A DNA stretch of 18,158 bases from Bacteroidales bacterium UBA6346 (GCA_002438905.1 DJSA01000064.1:1-18158), one strand, 5' to 3'. Positions 1-7,706 are shown, numbered from the stretch's first letter. Made by a program: numbers and translations. The notes: generated by a model from the letters alone, not told the origin.

Positions 1-612
1 CTGCACGACGACTTCTTCTACCGCCGCCACAACGAGTTCTGGCGCGAATCCGCAATGCGCAAGCTCCCGCCCCTGCTTCATGCCACTGACATGCTTGCCT
101 GCGGCGAGGATCTCGGGATGATTCCGGACTGCGTGGCCTCCGTGATGTCGGAACTGAAGATACTTTCGCTCGAAATCCAAAGAATGCCCAAAAGCACGAG
201 CGTGGAGTTCGGCGACCCTAAGCACTACCCGTACCTCTGCGTCTGCACCACGTCAACCCACGACATGAACCCTCTGCGCGCATGGTGGGGAGAGGATCGG
301 GAGGTTTCCGTCCGGTTCTATCATCTGAACTTCGGCGGCGAGGCTCCGTATTCCTGCGAGCCATGGCTCTGCCATCACATTGTCAGCGACCATCTCGCCT
401 CCCCGGCGATGCTCACCATCCTCCCGCTCCAGGACTGGCTCTCCATCGACGGCACTCTCCGTCTCCCCGACCCGAACGCCGAGCGCATCAACATTCCCGC
501 CGTCAGCCGCCACTACTGGCGCTACCGTATGCACCTCACCCTCGAAAGCCTCCTCAGTCAGAAGGACTTCAACAGTGAGGTAGCATCTTTGATAAAAGAT
601 TCCGGCAGATAA
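1..612 (+). CDS. malQ: 4-alpha-glucanotransferase (GH77, DPE2-type), 3' part
   Basis: This is the C-terminal 203 residues of a cytosolic 4-alpha-glucanotransferase, which transfers glucan segments between maltodextrins and releases glucose. The reading frame is open from base 1, so the start and any N-terminal CBM20 starch-binding domains lie outside the window; the ATG at 55 is internal. The GEDLG motif (bases 103-117) carries the GH77 acid/base glutamate (GAA at 106-108). The TSTHD motif carries the conserved aspartate (GAC at 262-264) that stabilises the transition state. The ending with ERINIPAVSRHYWRYRMHL is the hallmark of long DPE2-like enzymes of plants and Bacteroidetes, not of short bacterial MalQ. 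GC content is high (38 of 60 bases in 61-120). A stop at 610-612 is followed by 29 bp before the next gene. The function fits the starch system in the rest of the window. Family assignment is firm; substrate detail is inferred. Confidence 0.95.
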   Translation: MHDDFFYRRHNEFWRESAMRKLPPLLHATDMLACGEDLGMIPDCVASVMSELKILSLEIQRMPKSTSVEFGDPKHYPYLCVCTTSTHDMNPLRAWWGEDREVSVRFYHLNFGGEAPYSCEPWLCHHIVSDHLASPAMLTILPLQDWLSIDGTLRLPDPNAERINIPAVSRHYWRYRMHLTLESLLSQKDFNSEVASLIKDSGR

Positions 613-641
613 CTTGAGCCTATTGAGCGTAAGTTAATCTC

Positions 642-3398
642 ATGAGTTATAGGTCGATGATGAAAAAACTGGCATTGGCGCTACTATGTATGATGTTTGA
701 AATTCCCGTGCTTGCTATGAGCCCAGGGACAGATTCGCTTGCCGTGATTCATGGGATTGTGAAGTCTGAAGATGGAAATATTTCTGTTTCGGGAGCCACG
801 GTTGTCCTATTCTCCGAAATGGAATCCAAGCAAGTTGATTCTCTGTTCACTACTACTGACATGAGCGGTACATTCCGTTTCCGGAACATCCGTCCTCAGA
901 AGATTCGTCTGAAAATATTCTGCGTCGGGAAAAAGACAATAGACGGATTCTATGAGATAGAAGAAGGTAACAATGCCTTTTATTTTCGGATGAAGGACGC
1001 GGACGAGAAAATACAGGAAGCTAAAGTCTTAGCAGAGACGCAGCTGATGCGTCAAATAAAGGATACTGTCATTTACAATACGGCCGCGTTGCGTACAATG
1101 GAGGACGAGAGCCTGCGTGCTGTTCTTGAGCAGTTGCCCGGATTCAGGATCCGAGGTGAGAAAATTATCGTGAACGGCGAGCCTGTGAAACGAACTTATG
1201 TGAACGGCGTTCTGATATTCGGGGACAATACACTTGCGGCGGCTGATGCTCTGAAAGCTGAAGAAGTCCGGCAGGTGAGGGTCTATGACGAACAGAATGC
1301 CACTGACAGGAGACGCGGTATTCGTCACGGACGGAAAGACCGTGTTCTTGACATCGTTACCAATGAATCATTGCTGTCCCTTGCGGAAGCTGGAGTTCTT
1401 GCAAGTGGCGGCGCTGACGGAACAGGTCAGCCGAGGTACTCCGGTATTGCGGCGGGAAGCCTGTTCTCCGAGATGCTGCAGGTCGATGCGAATGTGTTCG
1501 CGGACAACTTGTCCAAGTCGTTTAATGGAGAGATAACTCCGTCTGTAAACTCTGCTCTTGTCGCGTGTTCCGGTAGTCCGTTGAAAGACTATCAGGAACA
1601 GGCAGGCGGAAGCGTCAGCCTGAACAAGTATTGGAAAAACAGACAATATGGCAACAGCCTTTCAGCAAAGTACGGATATATACACAATTATGTAAGGGAC
1701 AGTGAACGGACAGGCACGGAGTATTTCGAAAATTCCGATAATCCGGAAATGACGGCAGCTGACACTTCGTCTGCATGGAATACATCCGGAGTTCACAGAA
1801 TATCAATCAGTACGGATTTGAAAGACACGCCATTAAAGTCAATTATGCTCGGAGTTACGGGGGACATTTCAGATGCTTCGCGTGGTTCCCTAAACTCTGC
1901 AAGCCGAATAGTTGAGGGCACAAATGAGGAGTATCGTCGCCATGAGGAATTGACCGCGCGAGACCGCATATACAGTTTATTCGCGTTCCTGCAATGGACA
2001 GACAATGATTTGCAGAAATGTCGTCCGGAATACAACCTGAATGTATCGATGAATGAAAACAGGTCATCATCAGGCACTATTGACACATTGGCTACATCCT
2101 TTAACCGGCGTCGTCTGTCTTCCGATGGAACTGGCAGCGACCTGAATGTCCGGTCGTCTTTGTCCCTGAATGGAAATGCCATCAACAATGAACGCAATAC
2201 GCTGATTGTCAGAGGCGAATTTTGCACGGACTATAATCGCACGACGAACAGTCAGCTTTCCTTGAACTCCCTTGATGAGCCGATTCCGGTTGAATATGTT
2301 CCGGGAACATGGAATTACACATGGAACGATTTGTCAAACAGCATTGAAGCTGGATTCAGCTATGACACGGATAGGCTGAGCTTGAATGCCGGACTGACAG
2401 TGCTGAACAGAATCATTGGTGCCGACGAGAAAAGCCCGGTCTCATATTCTTCGCGTCGTGTTTATTGGAGTGTTGAGCCGATGCTGAAGATTAAATACCG
2501 TGGATATACCTTTGACTTGAAATATGGTTCGGAAGTGCCGTCTCCCTCTCAAACGAGAAACAGGGTGTCGGATGTCAATCCTCTTGTTCTTGTCGGCGGG
2601 AATCCGAATTTGAGGCAGTCAGGACAGATTTCGTCTTCAAACCGATGGGATTTCCGGCTTAAGGGAGGAAATTCCGTTCAGGCGATAGTGGCGGGCAAAT
2701 GCGGATTCAATGATATTGTGGCTAAAACAATATATTTTTCAGAGGATACTGTTCTTGACAAGCTTGATGGTTATGTCGCCAGGTCAGGTTCAATGCTTTG
2801 TTCGTTTGAGAACGCTCGTATTCCATCGTGGCAGGTGACAGCCAGAGGGAACTGGAACAGTATCCATTGCAGGAACAAATTGAATCTTAAAGTGGATTTG
2901 AATGCCGATTTCTCCGGACGGACGCAGTATTTTGGAAGTTCTCCGGCAAGAATGCAGGAATTGGCATTTCTGTGTTTTGGGGGCTTGAACTATAGGCCGA
3001 ACAGAAATATACGCCTTTCATTCTCTTCTGCTGCAGGATATTATAACGCTTTGATTGACAAAAGAAGCAGTTTGTCGGAGTCGGTGAATTTGAATGTGAC
3101 TTTGAGGCAGAATTATGTTATCAGAAGAAATGGGTATATATCGATATCGTACGTGTTCAATTCCCGCATTTATCTTAATGACACGAAGAATTTTTACTCC
3201 AATGTTCTTCAGACGACATTCGGATGGAAATTTTTCCGGAAGTCGTTGGACCTGAGCGTTTCCGGCTGTGATTTGTTAAACTCCGGCTCCTTGTACAATA
3301 CGTCAGTCACTGCGAACTCATTCACCCAAAAGTGGACTCCGACATACGGTCGCTATTTCATATTTACAGCAAAGTATATTTTCAGAAATAAGAAATAA
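642..3398 (+). CDS. TonB-receptor-like outer-membrane beta-barrel protein
   Basis: A 918-residue outer-membrane protein. Residues about 6-26 form a signal peptide (MMKKLALALL followed by a hydrophobic core). Residues about 34-118 are a carboxypeptidase-regulatory-like beta-sandwich (IHGIVK, then GATVVLF, then GTFRFRNI). Residues about 130-245 are a plug-like region with DTVIYN, LPGF, IIVNG and VRVYDEQ, which is the pattern of the outer-membrane beta-barrel family related to TonB receptors. The rest, 250-918, is rich in alternating strands and should form the barrel. It lacks the SusC-type LKDASATAIYG signature and has no SusD partner, so I do not call it a SusC. The annotated ATG at 642 may not be the true start: ATG codons at 657 and 660 place the signal peptide better. 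The next gene follows after 4 bp. GC is low (25 of 60 in 1681-1740; 23 of 60 in 3061-3120), unlike malQ. The ligand is unknown. Confidence 0.82.
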   Translation: MSYRSMMKKLALALLCMMFEIPVLAMSPGTDSLAVIHGIVKSEDGNISVSGATVVLFSEMESKQVDSLFTTTDMSGTFRFRNIRPQKIRLKIFCVGKKTIDGFYEIEEGNNAFYFRMKDADEKIQEAKVLAETQLMRQIKDTVIYNTAALRTMEDESLRAVLEQLPGFRIRGEKIIVNGEPVKRTYVNGVLIFGDNTLAAADALKAEEVRQVRVYDEQNATDRRRGIRHGRKDRVLDIVTNESLLSLAEAGVLASGGADGTGQPRYSGIAAGSLFSEMLQVDANVFADNLSKSFNGEITPSVNSALVACSGSPLKDYQEQAGGSVSLNKYWKNRQYGNSLSAKYGYIHNYVRDSERTGTEYFENSDNPEMTAADTSSAWNTSGVHRISISTDLKDTPLKSIMLGVTGDISDASRGSLNSASRIVEGTNEEYRRHEELTARDRIYSLFAFLQWTDNDLQKCRPEYNLNVSMNENRSSSGTIDTLATSFNRRRLSSDGTGSDLNVRSSLSLNGNAINNERNTLIVRGEFCTDYNRTTNSQLSLNSLDEPIPVEYVPGTWNYTWNDLSNSIEAGFSYDTDRLSLNAGLTVLNRIIGADEKSPVSYSSRRVYWSVEPMLKIKYRGYTFDLKYGSEVPSPSQTRNRVSDVNPLVLVGGNPNLRQSGQISSSNRWDFRLKGGNSVQAIVAGKCGFNDIVAKTIYFSEDTVLDKLDGYVARSGSMLCSFENARIPSWQVTARGNWNSIHCRNKLNLKVDLNADFSGRTQYFGSSPARMQELAFLCFGGLNYRPNRNIRLSFSSAAGYYNALIDKRSSLSESVNLNVTLRQNYVIRRNGYISISYVFNSRIYLNDTKNFYSNVLQTTFGWKFFRKSLDLSVSGCDLLNSGSLYNTSVTANSFTQKWTPTYGRYFIFTAKYIFRNKK

Positions 3399-3402
3399 AA
3401 AT

Positions 3403-3798
3403 ATGAAACACTTACTCTACTCTATCATTTGTGTTGTCGCACTTTTTGCTACATCGTCAGCATCAACGGCCTGGTCTTCTTCTTATGTCACGATGGGCAA
3501 AGAATACAAAATCAGTATAATCATAAAATCGAAAGAAAATGGGGCTGAGGAGCCTGTTATAGGGGCTACGGTATATGTTAAGGGAAAGGACAATACGACA
3601 AGCGGATATGTTTCAGACTTGGATGGCAAGGTCGTAATTACGGTCAAACGATTTCCTGTAACTATATCCGTTTCATATATCGGTTATAAATCCCAAGAGT
3701 ATATAATAAAAAGTCCCGTGTCCGAATTCGTGGTTTGTATGGAATACGAATCTGGCGACATTATTGGGTCTGACGTGGTGAAGCAGACCTCCTTTTAG
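3403..3798 (+). CDS. small secreted carboxypeptidase-regulatory-like domain protein (free-standing SusC-type N-terminal domain)
   Basis: A 131-residue protein with an N-terminal signal peptide (residues 1 to about 21, ending near SSAS). Residues about 35-115 form one carboxypeptidase-regulatory-like domain. PVIGATVYVKG, then a DLDGK turn, then VSYIGYKSQEYI match closely the N-terminal extension of SusC proteins; compare PVIGATVMQRG and VSCIGYTTQSF in the SusC at 7707. In SusC this domain is followed by the TonB box, plug and barrel. Here the protein stops right after a short acidic tail, ESGDIIGSDVVKQTSF. There is no lipobox cysteine, so it is probably periplasmic. It starts 4 bp after the stop of the barrel gene and is almost certainly co-transcribed with it. 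It may act as a detached accessory domain of that barrel or be the remnant of a truncated receptor; no barrel-like sequence follows. Its stop lies 8 bp from the stop of the convergent response-regulator gene. Confidence 0.75.
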   Translation: MKHLLYSIICVVALFATSSASTAWSSSYVTMGKEYKISIIIKSKENGAEEPVIGATVYVKGKDNTTSGYVSDLDGKVVITVKRFPVTISVSYIGYKSQEYIIKSPVSEFVVCMEYESGDIIGSDVVKQTSF

Positions 3799-3806
3799 GC
3801 GCCCCG

Positions 3807-4595
3807 CTATTGTGAAATCCAACTCATAAAGTCATCGACTCGTGCACGTGACACGGTCATCTCGAAGCCGGCGGGCGGTTCTGAAATTATGAGGAGCCGT
3901 CCGCTGGGTTGTCTGACGATGCTCTGAATCGCCTTGATTGAAACGATGCAGCTGCGGGAAATGCGGAAGAACGTCTTCTCCGGCAGTTCATCCGCTATGA
4001 TGTCGAGTGAGGAGTCGACTATGTATTTCCTGCCGCTGAACGTGTAGAGAAAATTGCTTTTTTCCTCCGAGCAGAAATAGGCGATGTCATCCACCTTCAC
4101 GGGGACTATGCGGTCGTTGAATCTCACGATAAACCTTTCACGGCGCCTGTCCTCATCAACCGCCCGAAGCACCGAACCGAAGTCGGCCGGCACGCCGCTG
4201 CTGCAGAGAACCCTGTTCACTGCACGGTCTAGATCCGAGGGACTTATAGGCTTGAGAAGATAGTCGAGCGAGCCGGCCTCAAAGGCCTTTATCGCGTAGC
4301 TGTCGTAGGCCGTGGTCATGATGACCTTCGCCGTAATCGGAACTTGCCTGAAAATCTCGAAACAGTTGCCGTCAGAGAGCTCCACGTCCATGAAAATCAC
4401 GTCCACGCCATTGTCCTGCACCCAGCCGCCGTGCATCCCAGCCCCGTTCCCAGAAGAATGCTCCGTAAGCCACCGCACAGTCTCCGCCACAGAACCGGTA
4501 CATTCCACGACCCGCATCTGCGGATACCTGCTCTCAAGCGTCTTGGTCAGCGCCCTCTGCGCCATGATCTCATCTTCGACTATAAGTACTTTCAT
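3807..4595 (-). CDS. LytTR-family two-component response regulator
   Basis: A 262-residue cytosolic transcription regulator. Residues 1-125 are a receiver domain: acidic pocket E7/D8, phospho-acceptor D70 in VIFMDVELSDG, T94, and K115 in DYLLKP. Residues about 153-262 are a LytTR DNA-binding domain with the typical FFRISRSCIVSI stretch (209-220) and the IAYFCSEEKSNFLY strand pair. The phospho-acceptor sits about 14 residues later than usual because of a Gly-rich insertion (about 47-63) between helix 2 and strand 3. The gene is downstream of the histidine kinase gene on the same strand with a 90-bp gap. The pair is divergent from the transporter/sus operon, and LytTR-like direct repeats lie in the divergent region, so control of that operon is the likely role. 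That link is inference; the family call is firm. Convergent with the gene ending at 3798, 8 bp away. Confidence 0.95.
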   Translation of the reverse strand: MKVLIVEDEIMAQRALTKTLESRYPQMRVVECTGSVAETVRWLTEHSSGNGAGMHGGWVQDNGVDVIFMDVELSDGNCFEIFRQVPITAKVIMTTAYDSYAIKAFEAGSLDYLLKPISPSDLDRAVNRVLCSSGVPADFGSVLRAVDEDRRRERFIVRFNDRIVPVKVDDIAYFCSEEKSNFLYTFSGRKYIVDSSLDIIADELPEKTFFRISRSCIVSIKAIQSIVRQPSGRLLIISEPPAGFEMTVSRARVDDFMSWISQ

Positions 4596-4685
4596 ATCAT
4601 AATTCTTTTCAAAATCAAACTGAAATAACCGGATGTCCCGTCCTCTGTCATAACCGGCCTCTCCGGGATGGCATTCGCCCGCACT

Positions 4686-6062
4686 TTATATCAGCGGCAG
4701 CCTCACTATGTATTCCGTCTCCGTTTCCTCCACCGGCACCTCACTCCCGTCAAGGTCTCTGTACTGCTGCCGTATGTATTTCAGTCCGACCCCAGTGGAT
4801 GGTGCCTTCGATGCCCTCGGGATCAGCTCATTGCGCACTTCGAGACCTCCCGGAACCGAACGCAGCGCAATCTTCAGCGGCCGTGCCTCCGACACCGCGT
4901 TGTGCTTGAAGGCGTTTTCCACAAGCATCTGCACCGCGCACGGCGGCACCATTTTCTTCAAGTCATCCTCACCGACTTCTTCCGTCACCTCAAAACCTGC
5001 CGGAAACCGCGTCCTCATCAGGTCGATGAACGCGTCCACGAACTCCATCTCACTGCGCAGCGGCACGAGCCTTTCCTCCTCATTGCGTATCATGTAGCGG
5101 TACAGCCCCGCCAGCTTGTGGATGAATTCGCTCGCCTCCTCCGTCTGCCCCTCAAGCACAAGTGAGTCGAGCACGTTCAGGGAATTGAACAGGAAATGCG
5201 GATTCACCTGCTGCTTGAGCTTCTCGTAGCGGAACTGCGCATAGTGCCGTTTTTCCTTCTCCGTCCGCATGGCCTGCTGAACCTCAATTGAATGATTCGC
5301 AAGATAGATTATGCAGTAGGCCGATATGTCCACCACGAGACAGAGCGTGCAGAGCTGGATGAACTCGGCCGAAACATCCGGATGTATGACGCTTTCCGGG
5401 GCGAGGCAGACGATGTATGCGGTCATCTGCGAAGTAATCAGAATAAACAGAATGAATATGAACCAGAAACACTTCTTCCCGACTTCGTCCCTTATCTTTC
5501 TGCTGAAACGTATGAATATGATATTCACGCATATAATTGTTATGACAGCGGCCGAGTCTGACAGAATCATCGACACTGTTTCCAGCGTGCTCCAAGGGTT
5601 TCTGCCGTCCGACGAGAAGACGAAGACTAAAAGACGAAGGAGGAAAATTAATGCGAAGGCGATGATGAGTATACGAATCTGGGCAGTCGGAATGCTGCGG
5701 TTCTGTCTGCCGGGACGGGCGAATATGCCCGTGAGCGCCGAAACTCCCCATCCGAGGATTATTGTCGTGAGCAGTGTGGCCACGGAACTCACTATGACCG
5801 GATCTTCAATGACCTTGCCGAGCAGCGCTCCTCCTTTTGTTCCGACCATGAAACCTACGACATTCACGACAATCACGCAGGCGGCCGTCAGTTCGATGTT
5901 GAGACCGCGCCGCAGGCAGAGCACAACCGTCATAGCCATCGTGAGCAGCGTCAGCATAAGTTCGTCACTGAACCCGAAGCGCCCGAGAGTATATGCAACG
6001 GCAGCGTGTGCGAGCGCAAATGCCGTGACAATCAGTCCATTAATCTTAGTGTCTCTTTTCAT
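4686..6062 (-). CDS. LytS-type membrane sensor histidine kinase
   Basis: A 458-residue inner-membrane kinase, the likely phosphodonor of the LytTR regulator encoded downstream. The N-terminal half holds about eight hydrophobic segments (near 8-26, 34-50, 57-75, 88-112, 128-149, 163-185, 198-220, 235-256) and no sizeable periplasmic domain, so the signal is probably sensed within the membrane or through a partner. A short coiled linker (258-283) leads to the His_kinase (LytS/YehU) domain with the phospho-acceptor H289 in QQVNPHFLFNSLN, the N box MLVENAFKHN (N383), and the glycine box STGVGLKYIRQQY (422-434). This split from the classic HisKA fold is typical of kinases that pair with LytTR regulators. 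ATG at 6062 is the first start in frame and leaves the first membrane segment intact. The upstream 227 bp are shared with the divergent transporter operon. Confidence 0.93.
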   Translation of the reverse strand: MKRDTKINGLIVTAFALAHAAVAYTLGRFGFSDELMLTLLTMAMTVVLCLRRGLNIELTAACVIVVNVVGFMVGTKGGALLGKVIEDPVIVSSVATLLTTIILGWGVSALTGIFARPGRQNRSIPTAQIRILIIAFALIFLLRLLVFVFSSDGRNPWSTLETVSMILSDSAAVITIICVNIIFIRFSRKIRDEVGKKCFWFIFILFILITSQMTAYIVCLAPESVIHPDVSAEFIQLCTLCLVVDISAYCIIYLANHSIEVQQAMRTEKEKRHYAQFRYEKLKQQVNPHFLFNSLNVLDSLVLEGQTEEASEFIHKLAGLYRYMIRNEEERLVPLRSEMEFVDAFIDLMRTRFPAGFEVTEEVGEDDLKKMVPPCAVQMLVENAFKHNAVSEARPLKIALRSVPGGLEVRNELIPRASKAPSTGVGLKYIRQQYRDLDGSEVPVEETETEYIVRLPLI

Positions 6063-6154
6063 TCTCTGTCAATTGAAGATCTCTCACTCCGTTCGAGATT
6101 GCGGCTTTTCCTATGGTTAATGTCTGCAAGTTAGAAAAAATCCGCGAATGTCGT

Positions 6155-6206
6155 TTCATTCGTCGTCGAAAACTTGCCGTTCGTCCGCATATATCCCCCG
6201 TTCGTC
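6155..6206 (+). promoter_or_regulatory. three phased 9-bp direct repeats, candidate LytTR regulator binding site
   Basis: CCGTTCGTC occurs exactly at 6177-6185 and 6198-6206, and a degenerate copy TCATTCGTC lies at 6156-6164. All three are spaced by exactly 21 bp, two helical turns. Shifted one base left, the 9-mers at 6176-6184 and 6197-6205 match the known AgrA/LytTR pattern [TA][AC][CA]GTTN[AG][TG] at 8 of 9 positions with a 12-bp spacer, which is the established layout for LytTR dimers. The site lies in the divergent region between the kinase and the transporter/sus operon, with the repeats reading toward the operon. The repeats are seen directly. Their role as the binding site of the neighbouring regulator is inference. 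Confidence 0.6.
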
Positions 6207-6230
6207 AGAGGATATGCCATATTATATTTA
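6201..6230 (+). promoter_or_regulatory. candidate Bacteroidetes-type promoter for the transporter/sus operon
   Basis: TATATTTA at 6223-6230 matches 7 of 8 positions of the Bacteroidetes -7 element TAnnTTTG. TTCG at 6201-6204, 18 bp upstream, is a 3 of 4 match to the -33 element TTTG, whose usual spacing is 19-21 bp. The -33 element would overlap the last LytTR-like repeat, a common arrangement for activators. A second -7-like octamer, TATATTCG, is at 6240-6247 but has no -33 partner. The whole stretch 6211-6245 is AT-rich. A weak call based on partial matches only. Confidence 0.3.
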
Positions 6231-6281
6231 TAAAATTCATATATTCGCATTTGTTGATAACACATAAACACTAAAGACAGT

Positions 6282-6293
6282 TCAATCGATTGA
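6282..6293. promoter_or_regulatory. 12-bp perfect palindrome in the operon leader, possible operator
   Basis: TCAATCGATTGA is its own reverse complement. It lies 30-41 bp upstream of the transporter start at 6323, and its right arm CGATTG is repeated at 6294-6299. It would sit in the untranslated leader if the promoter at 6201-6230 is correct. It could be a repressor site or chance; nothing in the window encodes an obvious binder of such a site. Confidence 0.25.
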
Positions 6294-6322
6294 CGATTGT
6301 AACGATACAAACTGACCACGGA

Positions 6323-7669
6323 ATGAAATCTTCAAAGCCAAAACTCTCATTCTGGCAGATTTGGAACCTCAGCTTCGGCTTTATGGGCGTCCAGATCGGA
6401 TACTCGCTTCAGAATTCAAACACATCGACGATACTCCAGTCCTTCGGTGCGGATCTGGGCTCGCTAAGCTATTTCTGGCTTGCAGCCCCTGTGGCCGGAC
6501 TCATCGTGCAGCCGATAGTCGGGATGTTCTCCGACAAGACCTGGACAAGGCTCGGGAGGCGCATCCCGTTCATCCTCGTCGGCGCTATAATCTCGACCCT
6601 TGCGCTGGTTCTCATGCCGAACTGCCCGAAGCTGCTAGCTTTCGCACCGCTTGCGATGGGGGCTCTGATTTTCCTCTTTATGGACCTGTCGTTCAACGTG
6701 ACGATGCAGCCGTTCAGGGCACTCGTGACCGACATGCTTGACGACAGTCAGAAGACCGAAGGCTTTGTGGTCCAGACCCTTCTGATTAATCTTGGAGCCG
6801 TCGTCGGGGCGCTTCTGCCTCTGATTATGACGTGGTGCGGAGTGAGCGACATCGCTGCGGAAGGCCACGTCTCAGACCACATCGCGTATTCATACTATCT
6901 GGGGGGGGCAATACTGCTGGCCTCTGTTCTTGTAACTTCGTTCAAGGTCAAGGAATATCCTCCGGAGGAGTTCGCTTGCTATAACGGGACATCCGACGGC
7001 AAAGAAGGCTCTCGGGCAGACATCCAGGCTGACGGAAAGGCAGCCGCTCCCAAGCCCAATTTCATACAGCTTCTCAAGGGCACGCCCAAGGTGATGCTCC
7101 AGCTCGGCGTGACGCAGTTCTTCTCGTGGGCGGCGCTGTTCCTGATGTGGAACTACCTCAAGCCGGCAATCACGGGGGTCGTCACGGACAATTCCGGAGC
7201 GGTCCTCGCTGAAGGCGCCACGGCCACATGGGTGGGTGTTCTCAACGCCGTATATCCCGTTCCGGCCTGCATCATCGCTCTGTTCATGACTCAGTTTGCG
7301 AACCGCTACGGCAACAAGACCGTCTATGCGGCAACCCTCGCCTGCGGGGCCCTCGGTTTCCTCGGGCTTTCGCTACTCCATAACCAGTATCTGCTGATGC
7401 TTCCTATGGTCGGCATCGGAATCGCCTGGGCCGGCATACTCGCCATGCCATATTCAATCCTCTCCCGCTCCATCGATGCCGCCAGCGCCGGAGCCTACAT
7501 GGGAATCTTCAACTTCACGATTGTCATCCCGCAGATCTGCATGGGACTTCTCGGCGGGGTCATCGTGAAGTATGTCTTCGGCGGCAATGCCGTGGCCATG
7601 CTCGCCCTCGCCGGAGCGCTGATGCTCTGTGCGGCAGTAAGCGTGGCGTTTATAAAGGACAGGAATTAA
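6323..7669 (+). CDS. MFS sugar transporter, SLC45/GPH-like (probable inner-membrane maltooligosaccharide carrier)
   Basis: A 448-residue, about 12-segment inner-membrane carrier. The cytoplasmic loop 2-3 motif reads GMFSDKTWTRLGRRIPFI (67-84), typical of the SLC45/sucrose-type branch of the major facilitator superfamily. DLSFNVTMQPFRALVTDML (121-139) is another family hallmark. A hydrophilic central loop (208-252) separates the two six-helix halves. I start at ATG 6323; the frame is open back to a TTG at 6290, but the protein from 6323 begins just before the first conserved part (SFWQIWNLSFG). Related carriers are common beside sus-type genes in Bacteroidetes and take maltose or maltodextrins to the cytosol, where MalQ acts; the substrate here is inferred from context. 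First gene of the operon, 37 bp before susC. A run of eight G (6901-6908) lies inside the coding region with the frame intact. Confidence 0.9.
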   Translation: MKSSKPKLSFWQIWNLSFGFMGVQIGYSLQNSNTSTILQSFGADLGSLSYFWLAAPVAGLIVQPIVGMFSDKTWTRLGRRIPFILVGAIISTLALVLMPNCPKLLAFAPLAMGALIFLFMDLSFNVTMQPFRALVTDMLDDSQKTEGFVVQTLLINLGAVVGALLPLIMTWCGVSDIAAEGHVSDHIAYSYYLGGAILLASVLVTSFKVKEYPPEEFACYNGTSDGKEGSRADIQADGKAAAPKPNFIQLLKGTPKVMLQLGVTQFFSWAALFLMWNYLKPAITGVVTDNSGAVLAEGATATWVGVLNAVYPVPACIIALFMTQFANRYGNKTVYAATLACGALGFLGLSLLHNQYLLMLPMVGIGIAWAGILAMPYSILSRSIDAASAGAYMGIFNFTIVIPQICMGLLGGVIVKYVFGGNAVAMLALAGALMLCAAVSVAFIKDRN

Positions 7670-7706
7670 AACACATAACACTTTATCAACTAATAATAAA
7701 GATCCT

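Noticed and set aside
55..612. ATG at 55 as the start of a short separate gene
   Set aside because: The same frame is open to base 1 and its translation there (LHDDFFYRRHNEFW) continues the GH77 enzyme, so the ATG is internal.
642..3398. Calling the barrel protein a second SusC
   Set aside because: It lacks the SusC plug signature and TonB box seen in the gene at 7707 and has no SusD neighbour; the plug pattern fits another outer-membrane barrel family.
4625..4657. ATAACCGG repeated at 4625-4632 and 4650-4657 in the kinase-regulator gap, considered as a second LytTR site
   Set aside because: The 25-bp period does not fit LytTR spacing and the match to the consensus is poor on both strands.
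5326..6120. 264-codon open frame on the plus strand opposite the histidine kinase
   Set aside because: It is antisense to a well-supported kinase with all motifs, and its translation is low-complexity Ser/Thr/Arg/Pro-rich, typical of a shadow frame.
6131..6319. 62-codon open frame on the minus strand in the divergent region
   Set aside because: It has no recognisable domain, covers the phased repeats and the likely promoter, and the region reads better as control DNA.
6290..6322. Upstream TTG start for the transporter adding 11 residues
   Set aside because: The added residues are unlike the family, the stretch overlaps the palindrome in the leader, and ATG 6323 gives a normal N-terminus.
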